A DNA stretch of 64,000 nt. Source: Cymbomonas tetramitiformis (lineage: Eukaryota; Chlorophyta; Pyramimonadophyceae; Pyramimonadales; Pyramimonadaceae). The stretch is taken from positions 1-64,000 of the forward strand of contig LGRX02035173.1 in assembly GCA_001247695.2 (NCBI GenBank), written 5' to 3'. The notes under the pieces are model-generated. The model saw nothing but the letters and a program-made list of their open reading frames with translations, did no database searches and was not told the origin of the DNA. This document shows, in pieces, positions 34,401 to 46,400 of the stretch. Every line of letters starts with the position of its first letter. The first letter of the stretch is position 1. Made by a program: the position numbers and the translations under genes.

Positions 34401-37400
34401 GATGAAAGAGTCCTTCACGATAAGCATGCGCATGTGTTGGATGGAGCGATGGCTATGTGGCATGTCGTCGCCGATGAGGTAGATGTAGTCCTTGATAATG
34501 ATGGGGTTCTCCTCCGTGGACTGCACACCGTCCACCGGGCCATATGCGTGTCTCCATATGACACAACACAAAAGTGAAGCTTGCTTCACAATCCAATGCA
34601 ACGATTGGATGGCTCGCGGGATGTTGAGGGAATGGTTTTCGCTGAAATCGAATAGAAGGAGGGTGTGATCCATTGGCAAGTTGGCTTTACACTTATTGAA
34701 CATGGTCATCGAGTGTCGCGCCATGAAGCAATGGTAGGCGTATGGCTTCAGAAACGGACATGCCCGTCCGTCTACACCGTCCAGCTTGCCTATCCCCCAA
34801 CCGTCCGGGGTTTTCAGCACAAACTTCCCCGTGCATACGCAGTTGGGAGACTCTCCAGGCGTGTGCCCAAGGAGTGCACTCTGCAGCTTTGCGAGGAGCT
34901 CGCCCACTGGGGTCCGCTTTTGAACGTATTGAACACGGTGCTTGTTCTTGCCGTCCTCGTCGACCCCCACAAGGGCACTCTCGTAGGTGTTCCACTCCAC
35001 CGGTGTCGGGTTGGACACCTCTGTCGCGCACAAACTCAGGTTCTCCAGCGGCCCGCAGTTTTCGCATGACTGGTCCAAACAAGCCAGCTCGTGAAAGTCT
35101 GCTCGCTCACCAGATTCCAGAGTTCTCCTTGGACACAACAGGGAGGTTGTAAACCCTGAAGTCGAACGGGTCACCTCTGCCCGTCCACATACCACATCTG
35201 GGAACCCTGGAGGTGGTTTGCGATTGGACATGACGGCACGTTGTCCCCCAGTGTGAGGAAAGCACTCCCTGTCCGGGCATTCACACTTGGAGTGCAAACG
35301 CTCGTGTGCCCGCTGGTATGCGGTCACCGCCAACCTCATATCCTCGTGTTATCTACAACAGCCGGAGATGGTGTCCCGTCTAGTGAGTCGCCGCACTTGC
35401 TTCGGTTTGTTCTGCTCGAAACACCGCAGCCCAATCTTGATGCCAGGCTCCTTCTTCTGGAACTTGCGGTACACCTCTAATTGTGTCATTTCTAACCAGT
35501 GTTTAAGGGCCTTCTCAGTCGTCCTGTCTGGATGCTTCAGCTTCAGGACGTCCCGCTTGGAAGTTGACACACGTGTTATTCCAGGACTGAGCCAGAAGTC
35601 GTGGATCTTCGCGATAAACAGCTCATTTGCCACTTGGTTAGCCAAGTTTTGATTCTTTCTAACCAAGCCTTCCAGAAGCCCACTTCGAAGCCTTTGTACT
35701 TTGTGCAAATTGCGATGCCCCACTATCCCAGTAACCACGACAGGACGTCGAATGCCCAATACCTCCGCGATCCTGTTCTCCATACCCCGTGCGGCTTCTC
35801 CAAACGCCATTGCAGAACCAGATAGTTGAGTGTTCTGGTTCTGATTGGTTTTGGTTGTTGCCAAAGCTGAAAAAGAATCCCGAAAACTTGACACCATTAT
35901 CTGTCCAACGCTCTCCTCTGCGCTGGCCAGTTGCGTGCGCAAGAGACGTTGATCATCCGCGTTTAGTGTGCGTATGTAGTTCGCCAACGCCCCAGCTATA
36001 ATTCCCGGTGAGTTCTGGAACACCGCGCCGATCTTCTTATTCCAGTATGACTGGCTTCCACGCGGGACCACTGCGGTTACCTCGGAGGCTTGTGCTCTAC
36101 TAGCGTCCGCGCATGTTGCGGTAGAATCCAGTCTCAGGCGTTTCTTCGAATGAGAAATCCTTTGGCGTCGCACATTGCTGGCGCGACGTTTGATCGCAGT
36201 CGAAGTTGGCTCAGCCACCTCCGCGACCTGGTCTGCAAGCGGCGTTCCCGCACTTCCTGCCCCAGTTTCACGCCAATGCGCTGCAAACTCCGAAATTTCT
36301 CTACTCAGCTCAATCCCGCGTTCCACATTCTCCTCCGCGATAGGATAGTCTGTTGGGAAATTTTTCGCCTATTCACCAATGCTAGACAGCCAAGGCAAAA
36401 TATCCAACAGAAAACCATCTGAAGACATGATATCTCTCTTTTAATATATGCCACTGATAAGCAGCCTTGCATTATTATCCGTTATGCATTACATGTTTGT
36501 GTAGGTAGTGTTTCAAAAACTAAACAATCTGAACTTATGCTTTAGCACCTTGCATGTTAAAAAACAACACAGTAGAACACCGCCCGCGCGATGTTCCCAG
36601 TCACAGGAGGGCTTTCATCGCGCGGGCGGTGACAGTTTCATTGAATTTATATTAGATCTTACAATTTCGACAATGCAGCTCACCGCCCGCGCGATGTTCC
36701 TAGTCATTGGAGGGCTTTCATCGCGCGGGCGGTGACAGCTTCAGTGAATTTATATTAGATCTTACTATTTCGACAATGCAGCTCACCGCCCGCGCGATGT
36801 ACCTAGTCACAGGAGGGCTTCATCGCACGGGCGGTGTGACAGTAGAATGTAGCTGTTCACATTCTGCACCAGAGTTCACTAAGTGCGACTCAAATTGCAA
36901 CGGTGCAATTCCCTAGGTATGCCTCGATTCGTGTGTGAGTGTGAATTTTGTTTAGTAGACAACAAGAACAAAGCACAAGTGCGTCGTAGGTGGGGGCCAA
37001 ATTGCAATTTGTGGGATATCGCAGAGTACGCAGAGCATTGGGCGTGTCTCCCTTGTGCTCAAACAACCTTCATAGATCATGAGTTATTGGACGAGACCCC
37101 TTGTGTCAACTGGGAACTGATCGATAATTGAACATGTCGCGCCGCGGTAATAAGTCGTCAAGGACCCAACAACCTACGAGGAGATCCCGGCTAGCGCGTG
37201 GGAGCGCTTTGGTGGACCAGGAGGCTAAGAATTCAGAAGCCTCCAAGTCAAAGAAGCAGCTGACATTTCCAACGCCTATCTGCGAAGTGGCTTACTGCTC
37301 GCATTCTCGGGTTCCTAGCAAGGTGCCAGTATTGGATAAGAATTGCCGAGTTTGTGGGGTTTACTTTCACCGGGCATGTGGTGCGGGCACAGCCTACCCC

Positions 37401-40400
37401 GAGGAATGCGGACAGTGCGGAAGTTGGGTTGCCGACTTCTGTCTCTTTTGCGGCAAGGGTTAGAAGGATGGCTCGCCACCCGCGCATGCATGCCGCAACT
37501 GCAAGCGCGGCTTCCATGCGGTATGCGCCTATGGCTTCGAGGAGGACGCCGACATGTCCTGGTGCCACCGCCCGGGTTGCGACGGCGAGAGTGGGTTTCA
37601 GAGGAGGTGCAGGCCTCGCAAATATCCTGATGGGCTGATGGACGAGCTGAAGGCGTGAAACCAACGTGGGTTTCCACGTGCCGTGGCTGCTGGAGCTGCT
37701 GATGATGACATCTCCGTGGTTTTCCACAAGGAGAAGGGCAGGGGGCACGTGCGCCTGAGGAGGAGGCTCACCATCCCCGTAGCGCAAGGGGCTTGTGCGG
37801 CTCCTGCAGCACTGGCAGCAGGTGCGGGATACCAGTTGGGGGCAGCGCTCGGTGACGGGCTCGGAGGTGCAGGGCAGCTACTGGAGGCTGCCGTGGGAGT
37901 AGGGCAAGCTCCAGTCGGCGCAAGCTAATGGCTGGGTGCAGTTGGCATTGGGGAAGCTGGGGTGTGTGTCTCCGGAAGGGGGACACTTCTCGGGCCACAA
38001 CACCCGCAAGGGGGCTTGTACCTGTGGCAAGGCAGTGGGCGCGGCGCTTGAGAAGTGCTGCTTCCTAGGCGGCTAGTCTCAGTTGTCCTCCGCCATCCAC
38101 TCCTACATTGACCCGGCAACTGTTCCCGACGAGCACATGGAGAAGTACTTCGGGTGGACCACTCCGAGGTGGCGGCAGCAGCAGCCTGGCACTCAGCAGT
38201 GTGCCAAAATGATCTCTGTTACATGGCAATGGGATGTGAAGAGCAAAAGAAATGGTTAAATTAGAGCCTGCGGAATTTTAGAGGTTTCTGTGCCGGTAGA
38301 TCGATCAGGGTGTCTGAGCTGTTAGATCAAATCAACAGTTGAGTTAGATCGGACGCTAAAAGTATTTAGGAGTTCCGGCAACGGGAATCCGCAGCTCTGT
38401 TCTTTTGCCTTCCCTACCCACCCAACCCAGAAGACTCTAAACATTTTGCCTTAGAAGTTGTGCAATCAGCCTAAAAACATGCGAAGCTGTGAATCAACTT
38501 AGAAAAGACATTCCAAAAAGAGATTTTCTCTCACACACTTAAAAGCATGTAAGAAGAAAGCATTTGTTAATGAAATGCAATGCAGTGTGCCTGTTGCCAA
38601 TGAGATGTGAAGAGCAAAAGAAATTATTGATGCCAAACCCCTCAAATTTCACCACGCTTCAAGTCAGACAGAATTTAGACAAACCACGGGATGCGGCGAG
38701 GACCATCCCCTAATACAGGTGAGATGTAGGCGAGGGGGTGAGGAGCATCCCATGAATGCAGGAGGAGCGGTGGATGTCACTACAAACAGCTCCGTCCACT
38801 TCGAGGCCGGCGGGTGGCTATACGGCAACAAAGCAGTGCAACAGGTGCGCCGCTTGTGGCACAACGGCAGCTCATCGAGTGTAATAAGCGCGGCAGGTCC
38901 AACTGTAAGCACACACACACACACACGATTCTGTGCCCACCCGAGGCTGGGGTTCTGGTTGCGAGGTGTGCCGCCGGAGATGATGCGGGAGGCGGCTGAG
39001 GAGCATGACAGGAGGATGCAGGGGGCGTTGCGGGACTTGCTGCCTGGCGGTGGATTGGCGTGGCATTCTTGTGAGTTTGCCACCCTCCCGCATGGGATGG
39101 GCCTGACTAAGGCGGCGAGGGTGAGCAGTGCGGCCTGGCTTGGTGGGTTTGCGCAAGTCTGGGAGGATATGCGGGAGCTCTTTCCAACAGTGACGGCGGG
39201 GACCGAGGACCTCAGGGCTGAGAGCGACTTGCCGTATGTTAATTCTTTGCAAGCGGCCATGCAGAAGGTGTCGGAGGCGATGGAGGTGATTGGGGAGGCG
39301 AGGGGAGCAAATGAGCATTTGCCACCACAAGTGCCAAAGGCGGACGACGTCAAGAAGTTGAGTGATTACAGCGGGTCTCAAAAACGTGCCCAACGGGTCT
39401 ATGTTGTTGTCCTCCACTCTGCGGATTGGCTTTGGCTGGCTGGGCACGTGGGGGCGTCTCGGCTCCCCTGGCTTTTCTCGGTGACCTTCAACAGTATTGG
39501 GCCTGCTTTCTTGAGGGGTGTTCCATGCTGCCCAGCCCTGGAGCTCAGTTCGGCGGAATACCGGGTGGCCCTGCGGCACATTCTTCATGCGGAGCAGCCC
39601 CTCCTTGGCCAAGTGGAGGAGTGCCCCGATTGTGGAGGAGAGCGGGATCCCACCGGGACACACTTACTGGCATGCCGGGGGGGAGTGGGGGCTGGGGGAG
39701 GAAATTGGTACTCTTTCATCCACCACAAACTGCAGAGGGTGCTGTTCGAGGTGGCCAAGTCTGCCTATCCCTTGGCGTCTGCATTGCACGATGACTTCGC
39801 GGGCTACCTGACCTACTCACGGAATCATTGCCCGGATGTGACAGTGCTAGATGCGGAGGGACCGGGCCAGCATGTGCTGTTTGATGTGGCCACGGCGCGG
39901 CCAATGTCAGACGCGCACCTGGGAGCGGCCATGATGGCCCCCGGGGCGGCGGCGAAGAAGGTAGAGGAGAGCAAGGTGGCGACGTACGGGGATGTCCGCC
40001 CACATCACTTCATCCCCTTTGGGGTGGAGGTGTACGGTGGGCTGGGGCCCGCGGCGTATGGATTCCTTCGGAAGACGCAGCGGCGCTTCAGGGAGCGGCG
40101 GTACATGGAGGCGAACGCGGAAGGGGGAGAGCAGGTGGATGGCAATGGGGACGAGGACGAGGACGAGGACGAGGAAGCGGCACGTGGCGGGGCGGTGGGC
40201 TGGAAGGAGAAGTGGGTCCGGCTGCTTTCTTTCGCGCTTGCACGGGGGGTTGCAGGGCTGATCATCAGGCGGGCTGTAGGGCGATGTCCGGCCGGAAGTG
40301 GGTGGCGTTGGGCTGGCGGAGGGCGTGTGGGAGGAGGCATGGGCCCGGACCTGGATCGGGGGGAGGCGGACCGACGGGAAGGGGCGGAGAGGTTGGCACT

Positions 40401-43400
40401 GATGGACAGAGCGTGGGAGGACGCATTCGAGGAGACAGACTATGCCACGCAGGATGGGTCTGGCGGTGGGACGCAGGAATCTGAGGGAACGCAGTGTGAG
40501 CGGTCTGGGCAGGCTCCCGGTGAGGCAGGCGAGGCAGGCGCGATGTCATCGAGGCTTTTGGAGAGCATGGAGGACGTGCGGCGGGAGGTGGAGCATCTGG
40601 GCACTGTGGGGGGTCAAGGAGGGGGCACCGCCGAGGCGCGATCTGGAGGGGCACATGCAGGCATAGGCGGGCTCAGCCAGGCGGCGTCAAGTGTCGAGGA
40701 TATCTTGAATGAGTGGGATGACCTTTTGTCGCCAGGCCCGGGGAGTGGGGTATGGACTCAGGAGCAGAGTGGGGCCTCGCCGGAGCAAGCAATGGCCTTG
40801 GCTGAGGGAGGGGTGGCCACCTTGATGGGGGCGAGCAGGCGGGTGGCCGGCCTTCTTGGAGGGGTTGATGGCATGGGGGGAACTGATGAGGATGACGGGG
40901 GAGATGTGGGGAGGTCCGCGGGTGGAGATGACACACGCCGGGCCCCTCAGAGCCCGGGGGCCCATCCCGGCAGCGATGCCCACTTACAACAGGTTGCACG
41001 GCAGCATACGGCATCTCATCAGCTTCCGCGCCCACCGGGCGAGGTTGCTGGCCGTGCCGGAACTAACAGTGAGCAGCTGTCGGGAAGGCGACGACCGGGT
41101 GGTGAACTATCGGCCACCGGGAGGGCTTGGGACACACAGGCAACTGTGGGGATGGGACCCCAAGTAGAAACAGTGCGGCGTGACAGTTAGAGCGCAAGTG
41201 TGGAGCGCATTGCTCAAGTTCGCGGCCACCTCGCAAGGCTATCGGCGCAAGGGCTCTAGTCACGGGGAGTTGGTGCTGGGGGTAGAGGGCTACAAGCGCA
41301 AGTCGATGGCGGATGCGCAAGTTTGGATGAGGGCAACCCAGTTTATCATTCTCAGCCCCTTGGGACAGCGCTTGGGCATTCTGGCCGTGGCGTGGGTGGG
41401 CAAGCTCTCTTGGGACCAGGCTGTAGGGGGCAGCGGGGTGATGTGGGGTGTGGGCTTGGTGGTGGAGGGGTGGCTCGATTGGCGGAGGTGAGCCGGCTCC
41501 AGAGACACAGCAGCAGTGCGCCGGCAGGACAGCCGCAGAGGGGCTCAGGTGGCCCAGTGAGGCTCAGGGAGCAGAGGGGTGGTCTTGCGCGTGGGCTTGG
41601 TGGTGGAGATATGGCTCGCGCAGCTCGGGGGGCAGGGATGAACCGGCTTCAGGCACAAGGTGGCAGTGCGCTGGCGGTGCAGATGCAGAGGGGCTCGGGT
41701 GGCTCAGCGAGGCTTAGGGGGTCCCATTCTTCACTAGTGAGCTCCGGAGAATCCGGATGAGTGTCCCGAAGTGTGTGCTGAATCCTTTGATCCCCGGCGT
41801 GGGTACATAGTGCAGTCTTCTGTGGCTTCGGGGTGCCAAAGGAGTCGCAAGGATAAGCATACACACCCACGTTCACGCTGCGTCTACGGCGTCTCGTCAG
41901 CTTCCCTACCCACGGGGTGAGGTTGCTGGCTGTGCCGGAACTAACAGGGAGCAGCTGTCGGGAAGGCAACGCTCGGTTGGTGAACTATCGACCACCGGGA
42001 GGGCTTGGGACACGCAGGCAACGGTGGGGATGGAACCTCAAGTAGGAACAATGCAGCACGACAGTTGTGGCGCAAATGTGGAGCGTATTGCTCAAGTTCG
42101 CAGCTCTCTTGCAAGGCATTCAGTGCAAGGGCTTCAGGCACCTGGAGTTGGCGCTGGGGGTAGAGGGTTGCAGGCGCAAGTTGGTGGCGAGTGCGCAGGT
42201 TCGGAGGGGGGCAACCCAGTTTATCATTCTCAGCCCCTTAGGACAGGCCTTGGGGATTCCGGCCGTGGCATGGGTGGGCAGGCTCTCCTGAGACCGGGTT
42301 CTAGGGCGGGTGGAGGGCAGCGGCGTGGTCACAAATGTGGGCTTGGTAGTGAAGGGATGGCTCGAACGGCTCGAGGGGCGGAGGTGAGCCGGCCTCAGAG
42401 TGCGCCAACAGGGCAGTTGCAGAGGGGCTCACGTGGTCTAGTGAGGCTTGGGGAACAGGGGGGTGGTCCGGAGCCTAGGCTTGGCGGTAGATTAGCTGGC
42501 TGGCTGGCTGGTTGGCTGGAGGAGTAGGGTGAAATAAGGCGTGCAAATTGTGTGCTATAAATGAAAATTTAGTCGTGATTCAATGCCCATCCCCCCGTGC
42601 CATTGGATGCTAATAGTGGTCTGCGGGCCGATACCCAGCACATCTAACCACTGGCCGATGCATGTTGGGAGAGGCGGGGGTAGCAGGGTGGCGCCGTGTG
42701 CTTGGCGGACTCCGCGGTGCTGAGCATGGTGGGCGTCAGCGTTGACTCCAACACCGTGGATCTGTTTGCCGGAGGGGGCATCAGCGCGGGGAACAGCAAC
42801 CAAGTCCTAATAGACCAGTCACTTGTGGTGAACAACACAGTGATCATGGGCAGTGGAGGTCTTGCACCCACCCACCGCTCGACCCTATTTCTCCATCCTG
42901 GTGTGATTTCCACCTCCTCCTAGTATACGCTCAAATGGTCTCGTTATGTAAGATGGTGCTTGAAGAACTTGTTGTCGCGTTCATGCAGCACAGTGCCTCG
43001 CTATTTTCACAACCTGTCGAATGTGGACTGAATGGATGAATGCGCTTTCGTCATCACAGGTTACCGCAGGGAGGTCGCGAAAGCGGCCGTATGTCCGCGA
43101 AGGCGAGGCGGTTGCTAAGATGGGAGGGAGGAGGGGCGGGAAGGTGCGTGACTAGGAGGTATCTACGGCGTCGGTGCTACCATTGTTGTTCGCGGTAACT
43201 CGAGGATTGCGGATAACGAAGCAAAGGTCGAGGGCGGTGGTGTGTGCGTGGTTGGCAACGGGACGTTGGAGGTGGACGCCTCGAGCGTCACCGGCAACCG
43301 AGCTGCGGGCAACGGGGGCGGCATTGCGGTGAGCACCGGGTCGGAGGCGGCCCTGCGCAACGGCACGGTGCTGGAGCGCAATTCTGGTGGCGATGGCGGC

Positions 43401-46400
43401 GGATTGGCGGTGTCAGAGGGCCGCATGAACATTGTGGACTCGGCCATCTGCATGAATACTGCGGATGGGTCGGCGCCAGGCGTACTTCTGGACGGTGGGG
43501 CAGAGGTGGCGGTGGAGGGCAGCCGCTTCGAGCTGCACCCCGGGAGCGCTCTGAAGGTGGTCGGGGAGGCGCAAGCCACGGTGAGCCCCACCCCGCCCCA
43601 AGCCTACCCAAGCTCGTCCTCATCATGCCAGCAGTCCCCATGATTTCCGCACAGTGAGCTGTGTTGTGAATTATGGCAAGGTGACGAGCCCCGACCATGC
43701 CAAAGTCGGTTGTAGCGCATCCGCGCCCCCCCTCGGATGATGTGGGCCGCTCAGGGGGTAGTGCGGGTGGGCTTTCAGGTGAGATCCACAACATTTGCAG
43801 AGAACAACAGCACCAGCGGCGGTGGGCTGTGGGCCGCCAGCGGCACTACGGTAATGCTAGATGGGTGCAACTTTGAGTACAACGTTGCGGAAGCGGGTAG
43901 TGGGGGGGCGTTCTACTCGGCCGGCAATCTCACGCTGATAGCATCGTTGTGTGTTGGGAACACAGCGCAACAAGGCGGGTCAGCCTTCCTCCACTTCACG
44001 CTCCCAGGCCAAGCGGTTGAGGTGCGTGCTTTCAATCTCCACCTCAGTCCGCTGTTGCCGGTGGTCACGGGTGGAGGAACTGATCGCGACTGAATGTGAT
44101 GGAACATGACCGATGCCATGAACCAGTGTCGATGGTTAAGCCTACGGGACCGGTCCCGGACTTATCGATGTGAAAAACACAGCGGTGGACCTATGGAGGA
44201 CCTATCAACAAATTGGCCTGAAATATGCCGAAACATTCAATCATTGTGAAAAGCCGAAAGTTTTCCCACAATCCGATACGCAGAGCTATGAGCAATAGTT
44301 GAAGACTGCAACATTGACATACACGATCCATGCTAGTGCAGCAATGTGAAGCGGCATGGGCTTGCACCTGAATGCGCTCCTTCCTTTCAGGGGGTGGGGA
44401 GGGGGTCAACTACGGTTCAATGTCAGGTCTCACATTTCTTTTTCTCAGTCATGTCAGATCCCACAACCATGCATGCTGGGTAGCCCAATCGCCACGTCAC
44501 ATGCCCGTTCGTGTTTGCTGCATGCATAAGTACTTCCCAGGGAGAAAATTTCTGAGACAGAGGTGGTGCTCATAAGCACCTTTGTTTCACAACAAACTTT
44601 GAGTACTTCTAGGGAGGTGGTCTGCAACCGGGGTTGCCGAAGAGTCAGCCCAACTGCAGGGCCTCACGGCTTCTGCAAGTTCCTTCCTCCCGGGCGGGCG
44701 GGTGTGGGAAACTTTTTGAATTGGTAGACTCGGAGCCCGAAGTGCCCGAAGCAGAATGAAGTGAAGTGAACTGTCGCAGCTTATTTCAAAAGCTCCGAAA
44801 GTCTCTTCATCTTCACGGGCTCCGCCCAAGCGACACAAGCCTTGCAAAGTGCACATCTGTGTTGCATGCTCCGCATGAACACAGATCTCGCTCAACCAAT
44901 CAGAAAGCACCTCTGTGTTCCGGCTCTGCCCGAACACAGATCTGACCCGACTGTCACGGTTCCCCCGTGACACCGTAGCCAATCAAACCACAGAGAAGTC
45001 GACCTCGCGGATTCCTCGGCTCTGCCTTGAGAAATGCTCGGGAAAAATCCGCAAAAAATTCACATGTCCTCGTCGAGCCTCGGGCTCATTTTTTGCAAGC
45101 AGAAATTTATCCCCCGTACTTCCAAAATAATTGAGAAATAAATTTCTCAATTATTTACACAAGTACTTCCTAGGGAGATAATTTCTGAGACACAGGTGGT
45201 GCTCATAAGCACCTTTGTTTCACAACAAACTTTGAGTACTTCTAGGAAGGTGGTCTGCAACCGGGGTTGCCGAAGAGTCAGCCCAACTGCAGGGCCTCAC
45301 GGCTTCTGCAAGTTCCTTCCTCCCAACCGGCTGGCGCTTCAGCTACCCAAATGCCGAAGTGACTTGTTGCCAGACTTGTGCTTACCGATGCACTTCCACT
45401 TACTCTCCACTTGTTTCATTCTGGCAGCCAGCCTCTTTGGCAGCTCCAGCCTCCGTGCCTCAGCCAACTGCTCATACCTCTGGTATGGATTTGAGACCCA
45501 GTCTCCTTGCAGTTTAATCAACAGGTGGTCTACCCGGAGGTTAAAGGCCACCGTGCCCCCCCCTCTCCGAAAACTATGTCCCGAGTACTGACTCGGGTCA
45601 AGACCGATCCTCCGGATCAGCTTCTTCACCTCCCCCACAAACACTCTGTGTGTCATGGGCACAGTCCTGCCCCTTGACTTCCACAGGAAAGCCGGGCTCT
45701 CCGGCTCTGCCGGGGTTAGCTCAAAACACTTGGCTAAAGCCCGTCTCGGGCACAACATTCCACCCGTGGCCCTCATGGCCACTCTGTGTGTCCTTTCCTC
45801 AAATTGGATCACTTTCGAGAACACCAGTGTCACTCACACTGTCTCATTCCGTATAACAAAGTCCTTTCTCCTAAGGACCCGCCTAACATTAAAGGCATCC
45901 ACTTTCCCTACACAAACATTGTCTTTTCGAAGCAAGCACAACAAGGCAGTCAACATTGCTGCCCACAAAGTCACCATGTTACAGTCAATAAAATTCATTA
46001 CTTGATACATTCTTGCAAGTATAAACAGTGTATTTGCGAGCTTCTGTTTTACTTCATCTCCTAGTAGCCTCTTCAGTCCTCTCATAGTCTGAGCTACTGG
46101 AAATCGGTGGCTAACAGGCACCCACTCAAACTTCGCTTCTAGATGCAATCTCCTCACACCGGTTGTATAGCTCTTCAAGGTGGAGACTTTACAAGTCTGT
46201 GACTGGAAAACATAAAACATCGCTAGATCCTCATCTGACACCGGTACCACCGGTCCTTCTCCGAAGGCTAGCATAAATCTGACAAAGGCTCTCTGGCCGG
46301 TCGTGTGATTCTTCTTTGTGTTGTCCGCATCAGCAACACTCAGGATGAAGTTCCACCTGGCTTTCAGCCATTCCTTGGGCTTTGCATACTCTGCATTGCC

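Larger units (their letters stand above)
30565..38412 (+). mobile_element. YR-type retroelement relic, interior disrupted
   Basis: Direct repeats of about 160 bp flank a gag-like frame (30841-31711), the first about 45 codons of a reverse transcriptase (31739-31870) and, 6 kb further, the tyrosine recombinase end (37640-38170). RT core and RNase H are absent. Between about 31885 and 37130 lie repeats, a transposase-like gene and hairpins, so the interior was replaced or invaded. Confidence 0.5.
38930..42530 (+). mobile_element. Non-LTR-like retroelement copy 2, 5'-truncated, with duplicated tail
   Basis: Homology to copy 1 starts abruptly at a (CA)n run (38910-38927). The ORF tail and 3' region (41040-41860) are followed by a second, diverged copy of the tail (41923-42527), about 880 bp further on. 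It is inserted in an intron of the Pmp gene. Confidence 0.6.
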
